Assembly: GCF_964204645.1 (NCBI RefSeq)
Contig: NC_134031.1
Location: forward strand, 21,017,307 to 21,077,306
Source: Tubulanus polymorphus
Lineage: Eukaryota; Nemertea; Palaeonemertea; Tubulaniformes; Tubulanidae
Direction: 5' to 3'
Length of the DNA stretch: 60,000 nt
Position 1 is the first letter of the stretch. Every line of letters starts with the position of its first letter. Shown here in pieces: positions 25,586-37,580 of this stretch. The position numbers and the translations under genes were made by a program. Under the pieces are notes generated by a model, which saw only the letters and a list, made by a program, of their open reading frames with translations, did not search any database and was not told the DNA's origin.

Positions 25586-25751
25586 CGTTATACGTAATTA
25601 TCTGAATCCGAGCAAAAGATGCGCGTTTTAAAAGTTGTTAGCGCGATGGAAAAACTGGTGAATCGCGTTAATCTGAAACACATCATACGCGCTTCCAATT
25701 CTTTGATCGCTGCCGTGTTTCTCTAATGAACTGAAATGTTGCGTAAAGATG

Positions 25752-26502
25752 ATATACTATCCACATTATCCTGTCATCAGTCAGTATCCACACTATCCAC
25801 ACTATCCTGTCATCAGTCAGTATCCACACTATCCACACTATCCTGTCATCAGTCAGTATCCACACTATCCACACTATCCTGTCATCAGTCAGTATCCACA
25901 CTATCCACACTATCCTGTCATCAGTCAGTATCCACACTATCCACACTATCCTGTCATCAGTCAGTATCCGCACTATCCACACTATCCTGTCATCAGTCAG
26001 TATCCGCACTATCCACATTATCCTGTCATCAGTCAGTATCCACACTATCCTGTCATCAGTCAGTATCGGGATACACTATCCACACTATCCTGTCATCAGT
26101 CAGTATCCACACTATCCACACTATCCTGTCATCAGTCAGTATCAGGATACACTATCCTGTCATCAGTCAGTATCCACACTATCCCGTCATCAGTCAGTAT
26201 CGGGATACACTATCCACACTATCCTGTCATCAGTCAGTATCCGCACTATCCACACTACCCTGTCATCAGTCAGTATCCACACTATCCACACTATCTTGTC
26301 ATCAGTCAGTATCCGCACTATCCACACTACCCTGTCATCAGTCAGTATCCACACTATCCACACTATCCTGTCATCAGTCAGTATCCGCACTATCCACACT
26401 ACCCTGTCATCAGTCAGTATCGGGATACACTATCCACACTATCCTGTCATCAGTCAGTATCCACACTATCCACACTATCCTGTCATCAGTCAGTATCGGG
26501 AG
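25752..26502. repeat. Minisatellite, 36 bp unit, intronic, 750 bp
   Basis: About twenty copies of CCTGTCATCAGTCAGTATCC followed by ACACTATCCACACTAT. Shorter units of 27 bp lack one CCACACTAT 9-mer, and some have a GGGATA or AGGATA insertion. Both strands stay open for over 100 codons (plus strand repeating HYPVISQYPHYP), as expected from a stop-free unit divisible by three. Confidence 0.95.
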
Positions 26503-28623
26503 TATAACAGTTTACTAAGTACTGATCTGAGGTAATATACTCTTAACTCATCATTGACTTAACCTTATCTTTTAGTGTATACATCCGCCAATAGGAGGCG
26601 CTAGCGCTAGCCTCGAACTTTTTTGTCGCCATTAAAATTGCTACAATATTGTTTAGACACATTGATAACAATTGGTGTTACAGTTGTTACAGTTGATATT
26701 CTGTATTACTGAATGCTTTAATAAGGCGTGAATCTTAAATTGAATGGATCACTAAAACTGAACAGAATCCTCACTCGCCCCAAGCCTCATTGTTTCTCAT
26801 AAACTAAGCCCCTTAGCGTTTTGCTCGAGACAAAAATCTTATCGAATATATTTTTGGCTTGAATAATGCGATGAAATCGCAGGGGAGCTATTTCCAGGGA
26901 TTAATTCACACCTATCAGTTCCACGTCAATCAAACTTCATTCAAAAAAGCTTAACAGTATATTGATTGACAAGTTTCAGGGTCATTCACTGGTCACGGTA
27001 AAATGAACGCACTCTATTGGTTTAATGGTGACTGTCCTCAGGCGTTCATTCAGTCTACCATCGGGAGGAGTATTGAATATTTGACGATAAAACCAACCCA
27101 TTATCAAAACCCGATCCCCCCAAGAGTTCATTCCATTTTCTAATGATTTGATTGCAAAAATTAATCAGAATTCTAAACCATAGATAGAAATAATAGACAG
27201 TAATCCATTCAATTTGTGACTCATTTTTAATTGACTAATAATCTATTCTATTCTATACTATACTATACTATCCCTAAATATGAGAGGAATTGTAGCTATA
27301 TCTTTTTATATTTGTAGTTATTCAATGCTCACGAATGATTTTCAATGAAAAGTTTTTATCTGAACTTTTCAGAAATAAATCGTAAAAATTCATAAAGTTT
27401 CAGTTACAGGTTTTTATTGAAATGGAGCTCAAATTCAAGATAAAAATACATCGTAAACTGCTCGATGTTAAACAAATCGATTACTGAAATTTTAATTGAA
27501 GAAATTTCAAACGGGCCGAGCGCTTTATCATTTATATTTTTTCCCGAAACCGAGATAATGCTGGTTTTTGTGAGGCCGTTTACAAAACAGTTTAAACCCT
27601 TTCCTTTTTCAAATCGATTCCGAACAATTTTGATTGAAGAAACATGTTAGCGAAAATGTTTGGTCTGTGGCTTTTAAACGGCGACATTTGACGAGCAGAT
27701 ATAAATTGTATAACTATCTATTGCTCCATATCGACCGAGAAAAAGTTTTCCCGTGTTCTTGGCTAGGCCTACACAACTTTTGCCTTCAAAAATAACAAAT
27801 CCATACATAACCAGATGTCGTGGATTTCTGAAAAACAACATGCCCACTAACTACCCGGAAGTTAGTAACCTTTCACATCGTAGCGATAAACTATAAATCT
27901 TTTAAGTAAAAACTCAAGTCGTGGGCGCGGGCACCGTGCGGGCTAACGTCACAAAAATATCTCATCAAACAAATGATCGGAAAATGATTTGAAATTACGT
28001 CGACCCGCGGCGACCCTACCAGCGAAATCGGCGCAACAATTACCTTTTTAATACACGTTTCGTCAAGCAAATTTTCCCTCGAAAAACAAATTCTACTTTT
28101 GAAATCCAGCTGTTTAACGACAACACGGATTCTACAGCGGGCAGATTATGTGTAAATATATATAACATAAACATTCCTCCATAAACAATTATTCATATGA
28201 ATTACCTAAATATATATACATATATATATAACAGTAAATTGAATAATGAATAAAAACTGACAATTATCTGTGTATGTGTAAAAGGAAGAAATCGATTGTA
28301 TGAATTTGAGGAGTGACGATACATGAGGAAGTTCTATTGTTTTTAGCCGTTTCCCTGAAGGTATTTATAGAACGACTGAATTCAGAAATATTCTTTATAA
28401 TACGCAGGAGTGGTACATACATTTTTGACAATAATATTCATCTATAGATATTTTCATATTGATTGAATGTAAGCTGCTGTTCATGTGTTACACTGATATT
28501 ATATTTCACAATCTTAGTATAATTTATCATTCTCGAGATCAGTGATTATTGCAGTGGTTTTCTTTCAACTCACTAATTCATTCTAAATTTTATCAGGTTG
28601 CTTATTTAGGGTTTCAGTTAGCA

Positions 28624-28640
28624 TAGGGTTAGGGTTAGGG
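28624..28640. repeat. Interstitial telomere-like run (TTAGGG)n
   Basis: TAGGGTTAGGGTTAGGG, almost three units, in the long 5' intron. Confidence 0.75.
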
Positions 28641-29824
28641 CTAGCACATGAGGCTCACTCTATCCAAAACTTCAGCTCGATATTGATGATCTCGTGATTG
28701 CTCAGCCTCCTACCAATATTCAAATAAAATTACTATTATTATTATCATCAGTAAAACATTATGCATAGAATCTTCATTTGGTTTTGGACCATCCTATTTT
28801 CTTTAAAATGTCGATTTTCAAGCACACAAAAACTGAATCGACAAAGTCATGGTTGTACGAAACAGTTGAACGTCGTCACGAGAAATGTTTGAAAATTTGA
28901 ACAATGGAACAAAACCACAAATGCTGCGGAGATGGGGAGCTGTGCTGAACAACCATTCATACAAACAAAACAATTACCATCCACTTATTATCATTTCTTA
29001 AACGTATTACGAGAGCTCTTCGCTATTCTTATCTTATACAGATTTGTTAATCAAAACAATTGAAATGTTGATGAAGTTACGGCGTACAAAAAGTATATCT
29101 GATGACAGTGGCTCCCTCGCAGGTCAGAAAACTTAGACGAACAATTCCGAGATAGATTCACTTTTTATATCGCAACCAAATGCATAATTTCCAAAATCGA
29201 AGTGAAACGTTAGCGATTAATTTCTCTTTAATTAGCTCCACAAGATAGGATTTTAAAAAATCCACCACCCGCCATTTTACATGTAGTTTCATTGTTTATT
29301 ATTTGTACCAAAAAAACGACGAGCCACAAAACGTTTGCGAAAACATCAACTGCGTTTCAGTTACCGATTTAAGGAGGGTTTAATGCGTTTACGAGGTCGA
29401 AAAGAGACGCCATCTTGTTTTCTTCATATCGACCGAACGCCGCCATTACTTACTTTTAAAAATTGTTACCATAAAATATCCAAAAGATTCCGAGGGTAAA
29501 AACTGATAGAATGAAAGCGCGAAGTTAGTTTTTTTAACGTGATACATATAGACTATTCATCTGTGACATACGCTGTCAACACCACCGTAATCTACTTCAG
29601 GAAAAATCTTTAAAAATTCACCCGGAAAACTTTTTGCGTAAATGTGAAACTTTCCTACGTCATTCATGGCGAAAAAATCATACGCACACGAACCATTCGC
29701 GACATTTCATTTTCTCGTATAAATATCCGACAAACCTACTCAACTGGTAAAAATCCCGAGTTATCCATCGCGAAACGGCGTTCAAAACACAAACGTTTTT
29801 ATTTTTTTTCGAAACATATCTTAC

Positions 29825-29887
29825 CTGCAGATGAAGCACCGCTTTTGCGATAATTTTTGCGTCATCAAAATGCTCAATGTATTGCAT
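29825..29887 (-). CDS. Candidate alternative first coding exon (21 codons)
   Basis: ATG at 29887 opens MQYIEHFDDAKIIAKAVLHL and ends in CAG|GTAAGA, a near-perfect donor, in phase 0. It would splice directly to the exon starting at 23207. The sequence upstream is richer in CpG than the surrounding DNA (about 29930-30300) and has an octamer ATGCAAAT at 29909-29916. The peptide resembles nothing I know. A chance ATG plus donor in the right phase is not negligible at this sequence scale. Confidence 0.38.
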
Positions 29888-31484
29888 GCTTCAACACAGT
29901 TAGCTTTTATGCAAATCAGCACAGCGTCGGTGATATAACAAACTAAACACGCACGGTTTTAAAAATAGACGGCTTCTAACCTATATGCGTTGTACCAACA
30001 GCAGACGAAAGTATGTAGGGTTTTCCTCTTTTCACTAGTGTCTGTTGTGGCAGTGTTAGCTAACGCACCAACACCGAGAAAAGAATTCCTATCAAAAACA
30101 AGTAAAGCTCGCTGGGTTGACCCAATTTCACCGCGTTCTCAACGTTAGCTGTTTGAATCGGTTACACAATGAAGACAATATAATCCGGCGCGGGTCTCCC
30201 GTGGTCCTAATACGTCGACACATTGTCTGTCCAAAAAACGGACGCGTAAACAAAGCGAAATGGCTTTTCGGATCGCGAGACTAAACTCGATATACATTCA
30301 GACATTGGCAAGTTTTCCTAAGCCCTCACCGTACACTAGACACACATTTTAACAGTTCAAATTAGGTTGCGTAAGTTTGTTAAACAAATAATAACGTTAA
30401 TACGAATTCATGAATGTAGAGGGAACTTTAAAAAACGGATTGGTTTTCAAAAAATCTTTTCGTAAACTATGAACTATGTTAAGACCATCGACGACAAAAC
30501 AGGGCACGAAAACTTGAGGAAAGAGATATCGTTTATGAAATAGAGGGTATCTGATCGCTGGTCATTTGCGCCATTTCATGGATTCCTATAAGTTAAAAAA
30601 AAGCTTTTTACAGGGAATCACGACGACGACTTCATTCTAAACGAGGGTACAATTCATTCCAATTCAACTAGATAGAAATATCATAAATCAAATCAAATAG
30701 ATGATTTATAATTTGGGAATGTTGAAAGATATTTTTCATTTCACGATGGAATTACCACAAAACATCTGCTAATGAATCTAGATAATGATAACACACATTA
30801 TCCGTATACGGCATGATCCCGAGGCTTTTCATAAAAACCGCTCCAAATTTCCTCCGTTCAACATATTGACGATACAGCAGTCAGAGGCGCCATCTCATAA
30901 TTTTACTACGATTTACACCGATTCATTTCATCCGTTTGAAAGGACTTTTTCATTCATTATAAAACGTAGCCTATAAGCGAAACAGGTATTAAATAACGGG
31001 TTCGTTTGGCTAATTAGTTTGTAACGAGCCCGCGGCGGCTACAACTTATTCCTTTACGAGGGGGGTAATTATCGAAGGGCACTGTAGCGACACTTTCCAT
31101 TTCAACCATTTTACTATTGAATTTTAAAAAATTGCTCGCTGAGATGAGAAGTTGATCGCGAGGAGAGAGAGCAGTGAACGAGAAATTACCCACTTCAATC
31201 AACAGAAGACATTGTATAATTACTGATCATTCAATTCACTTCCATAGATTCGCTGTTTGATTTTATATATAGTATATTTCCAAATACGTATATTTTTCAT
31301 TGTATTCTAACTAAGACTAGTTCTGTGTGGTCGAGAACTTTCAAACACAAACCTCCATTTCGCTACTGGCAGTTGTGGTAGGTTTGTAATGGACGGTTAA
31401 TCAAAACAAATCAAACGAAATCTTCCGATCAAATAGATTGCAGTCAATCGCCATTATAAAATGGAAAAAAATAGTCAGGGCCAA

Positions 31485-31580
31485 ATCACGCAGTCACGGC
31501 TTAGATCAGTTTAAGAGCATCTCGATTCTACAGGCAATATAACATCTTAGGACCTGTTTTAAGATTTACGATTATGTTTG
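31485..31580. mobile_element. Diverged copy of the 24277-24422 MITE, opposite orientation
   Basis: GCAGTCACGGCTTAGATCAG and TTCTACAGGCAATATAACAT match the reverse complement of the clearer copy with scattered changes. Confidence 0.4.
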
Positions 31581-32200
31581 GTCAATACTTTGGGTTCAAT
31601 AATCGAGTTAAACCGGGTTTAGAATCAGTCCGATTCTTGGCCTAAAATTTGACCATTAACCCAAAATGAACTCGTAACCGTCTAATTTCATATCCAATAT
31701 AGAGATTTCTAGCATTTCTTTACAAGGCATCCAACAATTTTACCAGGTTTCAAAGCCTTATTAAATTTCACCCCTAATCAAATTGAGTTCACTTTTCCAG
31801 CTGAGAACAGTGCATCGAATCCACGCTATTTTCACAGTTGGATTTAAGAACGAGATTGAGAAATCTATAGTTATTTTTAAAATATGCTCAAAATCTATTA
31901 TCAAAAACATATGGATCAAATCGAACGAATGAATGAATTTTTTATCGAACTATTGACGAAAAATGCAGCAAAAATAAGCAATGAATAAACGAATATTTGC
32001 TGCAGAACAACAAATAATCATTCACATTTATATTTCACAGTTCGGATAAGTCGTTTCCTCCAATTCTCTTTATATCGACATTAACATTTAAACAGAAATT
32101 TGTTTCAATATTTAAAGAAAACTAACGCGGCCAGCCGGTCCTTCACTTCAAATAGTTCACAACAACAATATACAAGATAAAAAATTGCCATTATTCTAAC

Positions 32201-32293
32201 CTGATATCGCCTCAACAACATATCCATTGTATTCATTGATGGGAACATGTCAAATCCGGGATCCATGGTTGGCAATAAAGTTCCACCAAGCAT
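32201..32293 (-). CDS. Candidate alternative first coding exon (31 codons)
   Basis: ATG at 32293 opens MLGGTLLPTMDPGFDMFPSM and then NTMDMLLRRYQ, ending at CAG|GTTAGA in phase 0, compatible with the exon at 23207. The sequence before the ATG is purine-rich with no usable acceptor close by, so this reads as the end of a 5' UTR rather than an internal exon. A TATA-like sequence lies about 280 bp upstream. The Met/Leu/Asp-rich composition is not low complexity and looks coding. It would give a protein of about 517 residues. Confidence 0.55.
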
Positions 32294-32570
32294 TGTGAGT
32301 TAACAAAAAATCTCTTTCTTCAACTCTCTCTCTCTTGTCTCTGTCTCTTCTCTTCTTAATTCGAACTCAGTATCTGTTCATATGTGCACATCCATGTTTA
32401 CATACATTCAAAATAATCAATTATCACTTATTTCTGGTCGGAAAATTCGCCGGTTTCAAAATCCATCCAAGCTCGAGTCAATGTTAGTTTATTGTCCTCC
32501 ACATCATTTGCGGGTTCCGAAGTTTTTCTCCAACGCAAAAAAAGAACCAGTTTAAACGGCCAGCCGAACG

Positions 32571-32580
32571 ACTATATAAT
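32571..32580 (-). promoter_or_regulatory. TATA-like element for the 32.3 kb first exon
   Basis: On the minus strand this reads ATTATATAGT. Initiation about 30 bp downstream would leave a 5' UTR of about 250 bp before the ATG at 32293, with no acceptor needed. In AT-rich DNA such motifs are common, so this is weak support only. Confidence 0.25.
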
Positions 32581-33509
32581 ATCAGTGTGTCTGTGTGGCA
32601 GTAACGTGTGTCTCGCGATCGGTATTATTTCAACCTGTCTGAATAAGGTCTAGTCGCATACAGTGCACCACTTGTGAAGCTGACTGTCGATGCATCAGAC
32701 AAAAAAATCATTACAACAATTTTTCATTTCTAAACGCGCACGCACGCACAGGCGCGCGCGACGCATACGACAAAAACAACATCCCAATCAATACCGCTTC
32801 TCCAAAAAAACATTCCCAAAATTTTCAGACGAATAAACGACAATCACGCGACAATCACGCGACGAAGAAAAATCATCAAAATTTAAGCGATTAAACAAAA
32901 ACTAAGCAGAGACGACGGTTGATTATTGACGATCAGTTGAACGCAGATCGTAGTGAAACGTCTCATCAACAGCACGCGACTGTAAACTTCAACCAGTTTT
33001 TCATGACTTTTATCATGTTTTTAATTGAGTCGTCGGTGTACGGCATCGCCGCGAGAGGGCGCTGACGACTGTATACCGAGATGATCGGTGAGCCTCCCAT
33101 CTGGTAGCTAGATAATGTATCGGTGACACCCTCAACCCGGTATTGGATTAGCATTCATTAACCAATGAAATGTGGCAGCACAACTCAGCCGCTCACTGAA
33201 ACACTCATACACATATATATATATACACGCCCAACACATCTGGAGCACATGTTAAATCAAGTTCCCTGGATATATATGATATTAGAAAGGTTCTTACACA
33301 TCAAATTAACTGAGAGATATGGACCGATATTCCCTTAGAATTAACTACAGATAATTCCCTTAGAATTAATTAACAGACACAGCTGATTCCAAAAATCAAC
33401 AGCAACAGTTTTAACATAGTATTGTTTTAAAATAAGAAAACAAATCGAAAGTTCGATCCCGATCTTGCGAATAGGGCAGCTCGCAAAAATCTGTCAAAAT
33501 CGAGTTGCA

Positions 33510-33822
33510 ATAGCCGCGATCACACGAGCATTTTTGGCCCGGAACAACTCTTCACACGGGTGCCAAATGGGCCCGAGCCTGTGTAGCCCGGCAAAATTTG
33601 GCCCGACCAAAAACGTCGGACCAGGCCCGAGCCAAATGATTGCGTTTGAATTGCGACTGGCACCGGAAATGATCCACTTCGCTTTGTTTGAGCATTGTTT
33701 AGTATCGAGTGAATGGTTTACGTGTGAGTGCACTCTCTAATTAGGCACAGGCCAAATTTGGCCCGAGCCTGATCGGTGCCAATTTGGCCCGGGCCAAATC
33801 GTCTCCGTGTGATCGCGGCTAT
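33510..33822 (+). mobile_element. Complete MITE with perfect 17 bp inverted ends, 313 bp
   Basis: The left end ATAGCCGCGATCACACG and the reverse complement of the right end are identical. The element could be read as flanked by a TA duplication, as in Tc1/mariner-type insertion. The inside has repeated motifs GGCCCGGGCCAAAT and GGCCCGAGCC in both orientations. The ORFs on both strands here (33465-33740 and 33494-33733) are by-products. No transposase, so movement would depend on one elsewhere. Confidence 0.8.
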
Positions 33823-34354
33823 AATATCCAGTCTCAACTAGATTGTATAAAGAGATATCTGTAGCTGGTGTAACATATTTTTGAATATAAATCAATGATG
33901 TGGAATTGCAGCAAAAAGTCATAACACATGTTGCAGCTGTGAAGCCATCGTGTATCGGACAGGTGTTCAAATAAGCAGCATTTTCAAAGAGCCGAAGATT
34001 TGTCGCGATTTAGATAATCTGATAATCGAGCAAAAATGGTCACTATAAACCGCGATGGAAACAGTGCTGCAAACAGTGAAATGAAACAGAAAACATCTTT
34101 CTGGAAGATAATCAAACAGCACTGTGCCTTCACACGAAGCCAGTCGGGTGTCTATAACACAAAATAAACAAGCAAACAAAAATACTTTACTAGGACGCCG
34201 AGGATCGACGAGGATCGACGAGGATCGGAGCCACTGTTTAGTGATTTGATTGTTGTATAGAAGACACACGCAGTAACTATGACAATGAGTGAATCACATG
34301 ACTGATCAAAGTCACTGCCATTTTCATATAATTATGACACAATAGCCTCCATCG

Positions 34355-34765
34355 CAAGAACGAAATTAGGCCCCGGCCTGAAATTCCTGACCAGGTGTGA
34401 GCCAAATCATCAATGATTGCCAGGGTTTGATTGCCGCCCGCAGAAGCCCACGCCGATACAAACGCTGGCCGTAAACCCTTCATTGGTCAATTACATTGCC
34501 CACCATTTCTTGGGCGGACGGGTTGCCGCTAAGCGACTACCAGTCTATATATCTAGCCAATCAGATGCGTAATGAATCCGCCGGTGAAAAACAACTCATC
34601 TGATTAATTCATAGACTGGTAGCCACTAAGCGGCAACCCGTCCGCCCAAGAAATCTTGGGCAATGTTATAGAAGGGTTTGCGGCCAGGGCTTATGTTGGC
34701 GTGGGCAATCTAACCCTGGCAAGCGAGTTTGAATCTGCATGTGATCATTGCTAATGGTTTCGGCA
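34355..34765. mobile_element. MITE of the same family, interrupted by a foldback element
   Basis: The left part (AATTAGGCCCCGGCCTG, GTGAGCCAAATCATCA) and right part (GCGAGTTTGAATCTGCA) resemble adjoining stretches of the 33510-33822 copy (GAGCCAAATGATTGCGTTTG). The 306 bp foldback lies exactly between them. Nesting is inferred from this pattern. Confidence 0.45.
34417..34722. mobile_element. Foldback element: two arms of about 110-130 bp around a short loop
   Basis: The left arm begins TTGCCAGGGTTTGATTGCC and the right arm ends with its inverted counterpart (GGGCAATCTAACCCTGGCAA). The inner arms match closely over TTTCTTGGGCGGACGGGTTG and CTACCAGTCTA, and continue through AATCAGATG/CATCTGATT. 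The loop is about 25 bases. Such a sequence would form a long hairpin in RNA or single-stranded DNA. No coding capacity. Confidence 0.8.
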
Positions 34766-34881
34766 CGTTTCCTGTTTCTTTATGAAACGCGTAAAAACAA
34801 ACTCTGTTTCTTGTTGTGTCAACATTTGTCTTGTACTATACACTAGGCTATGGATATAAGGGACAGAAACCTGGGTCTTAC

Positions 34882-34942
34882 CTCTGCTCCATCCCACATA
34901 AACAGGTCTCGCCGCTCAGCCATTATACTGTACAAATTCCAC
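34882..34942 (-). CDS. Internal 5' coding exon joined from the 40.5 kb (or 42.3 kb) start exon
   Basis: Acceptor TATATTTTTAG at 34943 and donor GAG|GTAAGA bound 61 bp. Entering in phase 2 it reads WNLYSIMAERRDLFMWDGAE after the split codon, and it leaves in phase 0, ready for the exon at 23207. Both upstream candidates that need a phase 2 partner (40516 and 42327) fit it. It contains its own ATG (MAERRDLFMWDGAE), which could serve as a start if transcription began nearby. The aromatic and acidic peptide is not recognised. Confidence 0.55.
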
Positions 34943-35834
34943 CTAAAAATATACAAATATATGATTTGCAATATTAATAATATGATGATGAAAACAGATC
35001 AATTATGAGCCAGTTTCATTTGCGCAATCTGAAATCAATTAACTTCATTGTGATCTACAATACAACGTGGAAATTGTGTTAAATACCAGGAATCCCACCA
35101 AATACTCATCGGTGTTGTACAAAATAATTCGATTTTTGATCAACTTTTAACTGAATATTGAGAATCCTGAATCCATATAAGATCACCTGAACCACCGAAT
35201 ATAAAAATATGATTGATTTTTTTCTTACTTTTCTACTCAGTAATTGGTGATGGCGCTGTCGTTGAAAATTTATTTATTAGTTCAATTTTAAATTGTTGCA
35301 GAATTGGAACGAGATGAACCGAGCAGATCGTCTCCTGCCACAAACCCCAATTACATTTACACATACGATTTTCTACTATCCGCAAGCTAATGCATAAGAT
35401 AAAAACCCATGATTTTAAGCGAAATCTCACATTACATTTATTTAAAGATTTTTCCAGAAGCCCCGACCGACATCTGCCCCATCTTGGATTCCTCATGGGT
35501 AACTTGTACCATTTAGTTGCGGACAATTGCCTTTTGACTCATGTAATAAAATACCATAATTCAGGAAACGGTTTCGAGTTCGCAGTTCGCGCACAGAATT
35601 CTATTCTCGTCGAAAATTCTCGCTAAAACATGCGGCATTAGACAAAATTTAGCGCGTTAAAAACAAATCTAAAAACTGAATTCGTTCAATGTGGATAAAC
35701 AGTACAATAAATGAACACAAGGGGTTCATAAATAGAAAACAAATTTTGTGTAGTTAGTTAGTCTATGTTCAGTTAAAGGCATACGTACATATTTTGCTTG
35801 CGTACGCATTTTGCACTGAGCAATGTTCATACAC

Positions 35835-35882
35835 ACTCAGCCTAGAACACAACGCCCCACTCAGCCTAGAACACAACGCCCC
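35835..35882. repeat. 24 bp tandem duplication
   Basis: CACTCAGCCTAGAACACAAC plus GCCC, two copies. Confidence 0.85.
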
Positions 35883-36869
35883 CTGCATAAAGGGAGCTGT
35901 GGCAAGCGTGTAATAACGCATGTGCATTGATGAACACACACGACAGCGATATCAAAACACGTTAGAATCTAGCGGAATACTCAGATCACACATTCAACGC
36001 GCGACAGTCCAGTTCACTTAAGTCTTCCAGACATTTAATCACTAATTAACGATGCAATTTGCTAAAAGACATCGACGTAATGAAAATTCTGACCACTTAG
36101 GAACGGGTTGCATGATAAAACGAGAGACAATATGACAAGAGGTTGACACGTCGTCAGGACGTCACCACTTTGTCAATCTATTCGCTTTTATTATAAGAGG
36201 AAGCCGATCACACTCGTATCTACATCATCATACATGTATAATATAATTATCTAGTAATACAGCTAAAGTAACAAGCATTATATGCAGGATGTGCCAGAAA
36301 TTGCCGCTGTAGCTAAAATGGCTCCAAAAATATCCCTTGTTTATCAGAACTCGGTACCTGATATCTTTCATCGCCGAGTAGTTTACACCAAATTTGAAGG
36401 TAGTTTTCACGATAAAAATGGCAACTCCGACATCGAGAATACTTCGATATTTTCGGGACACAAATAGTAATGATAGTCTGCGTATTAGATATCACAGCTG
36501 TAATAGTAAACTCAACATCGAGTGTTTTCCTACTCTTAATCGTGAATGACAACCGAAGATTACACACACGCACACACATCATCATCATCCTCATCGTCGC
36601 CGTCATCATCATCATCACCACGGCTGTGTGTGAATTTATCACTAATTAATGACATAGGTACAATTATCTTAATTGGGTTATATTACATGAATTTTGATTA
36701 ACAAGCTGAAGCACGTACGGGAAAAAGGTCGCGAGGTCGCGTAAAAAATTGTCACTGAATGCTTACTAAGTGTTAACCCAGAATCGTGAGTTTCTTTTTT
36801 TGTGAAGCAACCATTTCTGATTGGTATAATCACTACTGATCACGATATAGCAATAACATAACTATATTC

Positions 36870-37580
36870 TATAACGGGCACACGCTGATTGAGGTGTCTT
36901 CCGATAGTTGATTCCTCATCTGGGCACACGCTGATTGAGGTGTCTTCCGATAGTTGATTCCTCATCTGGGCACACGCTGAGTGAGGTATCTTCAGATAGC
37001 TGATTCCTCATCTGGGCACACGCTGAGTGAGGTATCTTCTGATAGTTGATTCCTCATCTGGGCACACGCTGAGTGAGGTATCTTCTGATAGTTGATTCCT
37101 CATCTGGGCACACGCTGAGTGAGGTATCTTCCGATAGTTGATTCCTCATCTGGGCACACGCTGAGTGAGGTATCTTCAGATAGCTGATTCCTCATCTGGG
37201 CACACGCTGAGTGAGGTATCTTCAGATAGCTGATTCCTCATCTGGGCACACGCTGAGTGAGGTATCTTCAGATAGCTGATTCCTCATCTGGGCACACGCT
37301 GAGTGAGGTATCTTCAGATAGCTGATTCCTCATCTGGGCACACGCTGAGTGAGGTATCTTCAGATAGCTGATTTCTCATCTGGGCACACGCTGAGTGAGG
37401 TATCTTCTGATAGTTGATTCCTCATCTGGGCACACGTTGAGTGAGGTATCTTCTGATAGTTGATTCCTCATCTGGGCACACGCTGAGTGAGGTGTCTTCT
37501 GATAGTTGATTCCTCATCTGGGCACACGTTGAGTGAGGTATCTTCAGATAGTTGATTCCTCATCTGCGCACACGCTGAGG
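36870..37580. repeat. Minisatellite, 46 bp unit, intronic, about 15 copies
   Basis: Unit GGGCACACGCTGAGTGAGGT followed by ATCTTCAGATAGCTGATTCC and TCATCT. Copies are highly uniform. They fall into two subtypes at linked positions (CAGATAGC versus CTGATAGT or CCGATAGT), with one recombinant copy. Each unit contains an imperfect hairpin, TGAGGTATC with GATTCCTCA. Lies in the 40.5-34.9 kb intron. Confidence 0.95.

Larger units (their letters stand above)
23208..29824 (-). other. 5' intron region shared by all isoforms
   Basis: Intronic sequence between the first exons and the Ala-rich exon. Holds a short inverted-repeat MITE (24277-24422), a 15 bp minisatellite (24926-25090), a 36 bp minisatellite (25752-26502), duplicated palindromes at 25527-25585 and a TTAGGG run at 28624-28640. 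The many ORFs across the minisatellites are by-products of repeat units divisible by three. Confidence 0.7.

Noticed and set aside
25683-26535. Several ORFs of 69-260 codons on both strands
   Set aside because: All are produced by the stop-free 36 bp repeat unit; no start context, exon structure or family.
32966-33154. Minus ORF just upstream of the 32.3 kb start exon, as another first exon
   Set aside because: Runs to its own stop with no good phase-matched donor; more likely upstream DNA.
33465-33740. Two overlapping ORFs on opposite strands
   Set aside because: Both lie within the complete MITE and reflect its self-complementary interior.
36870-37580. CRISPR-like look of a regular repeat array
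   Set aside because: Units are contiguous with no unique spacers, in eukaryotic intronic DNA. It is a minisatellite.
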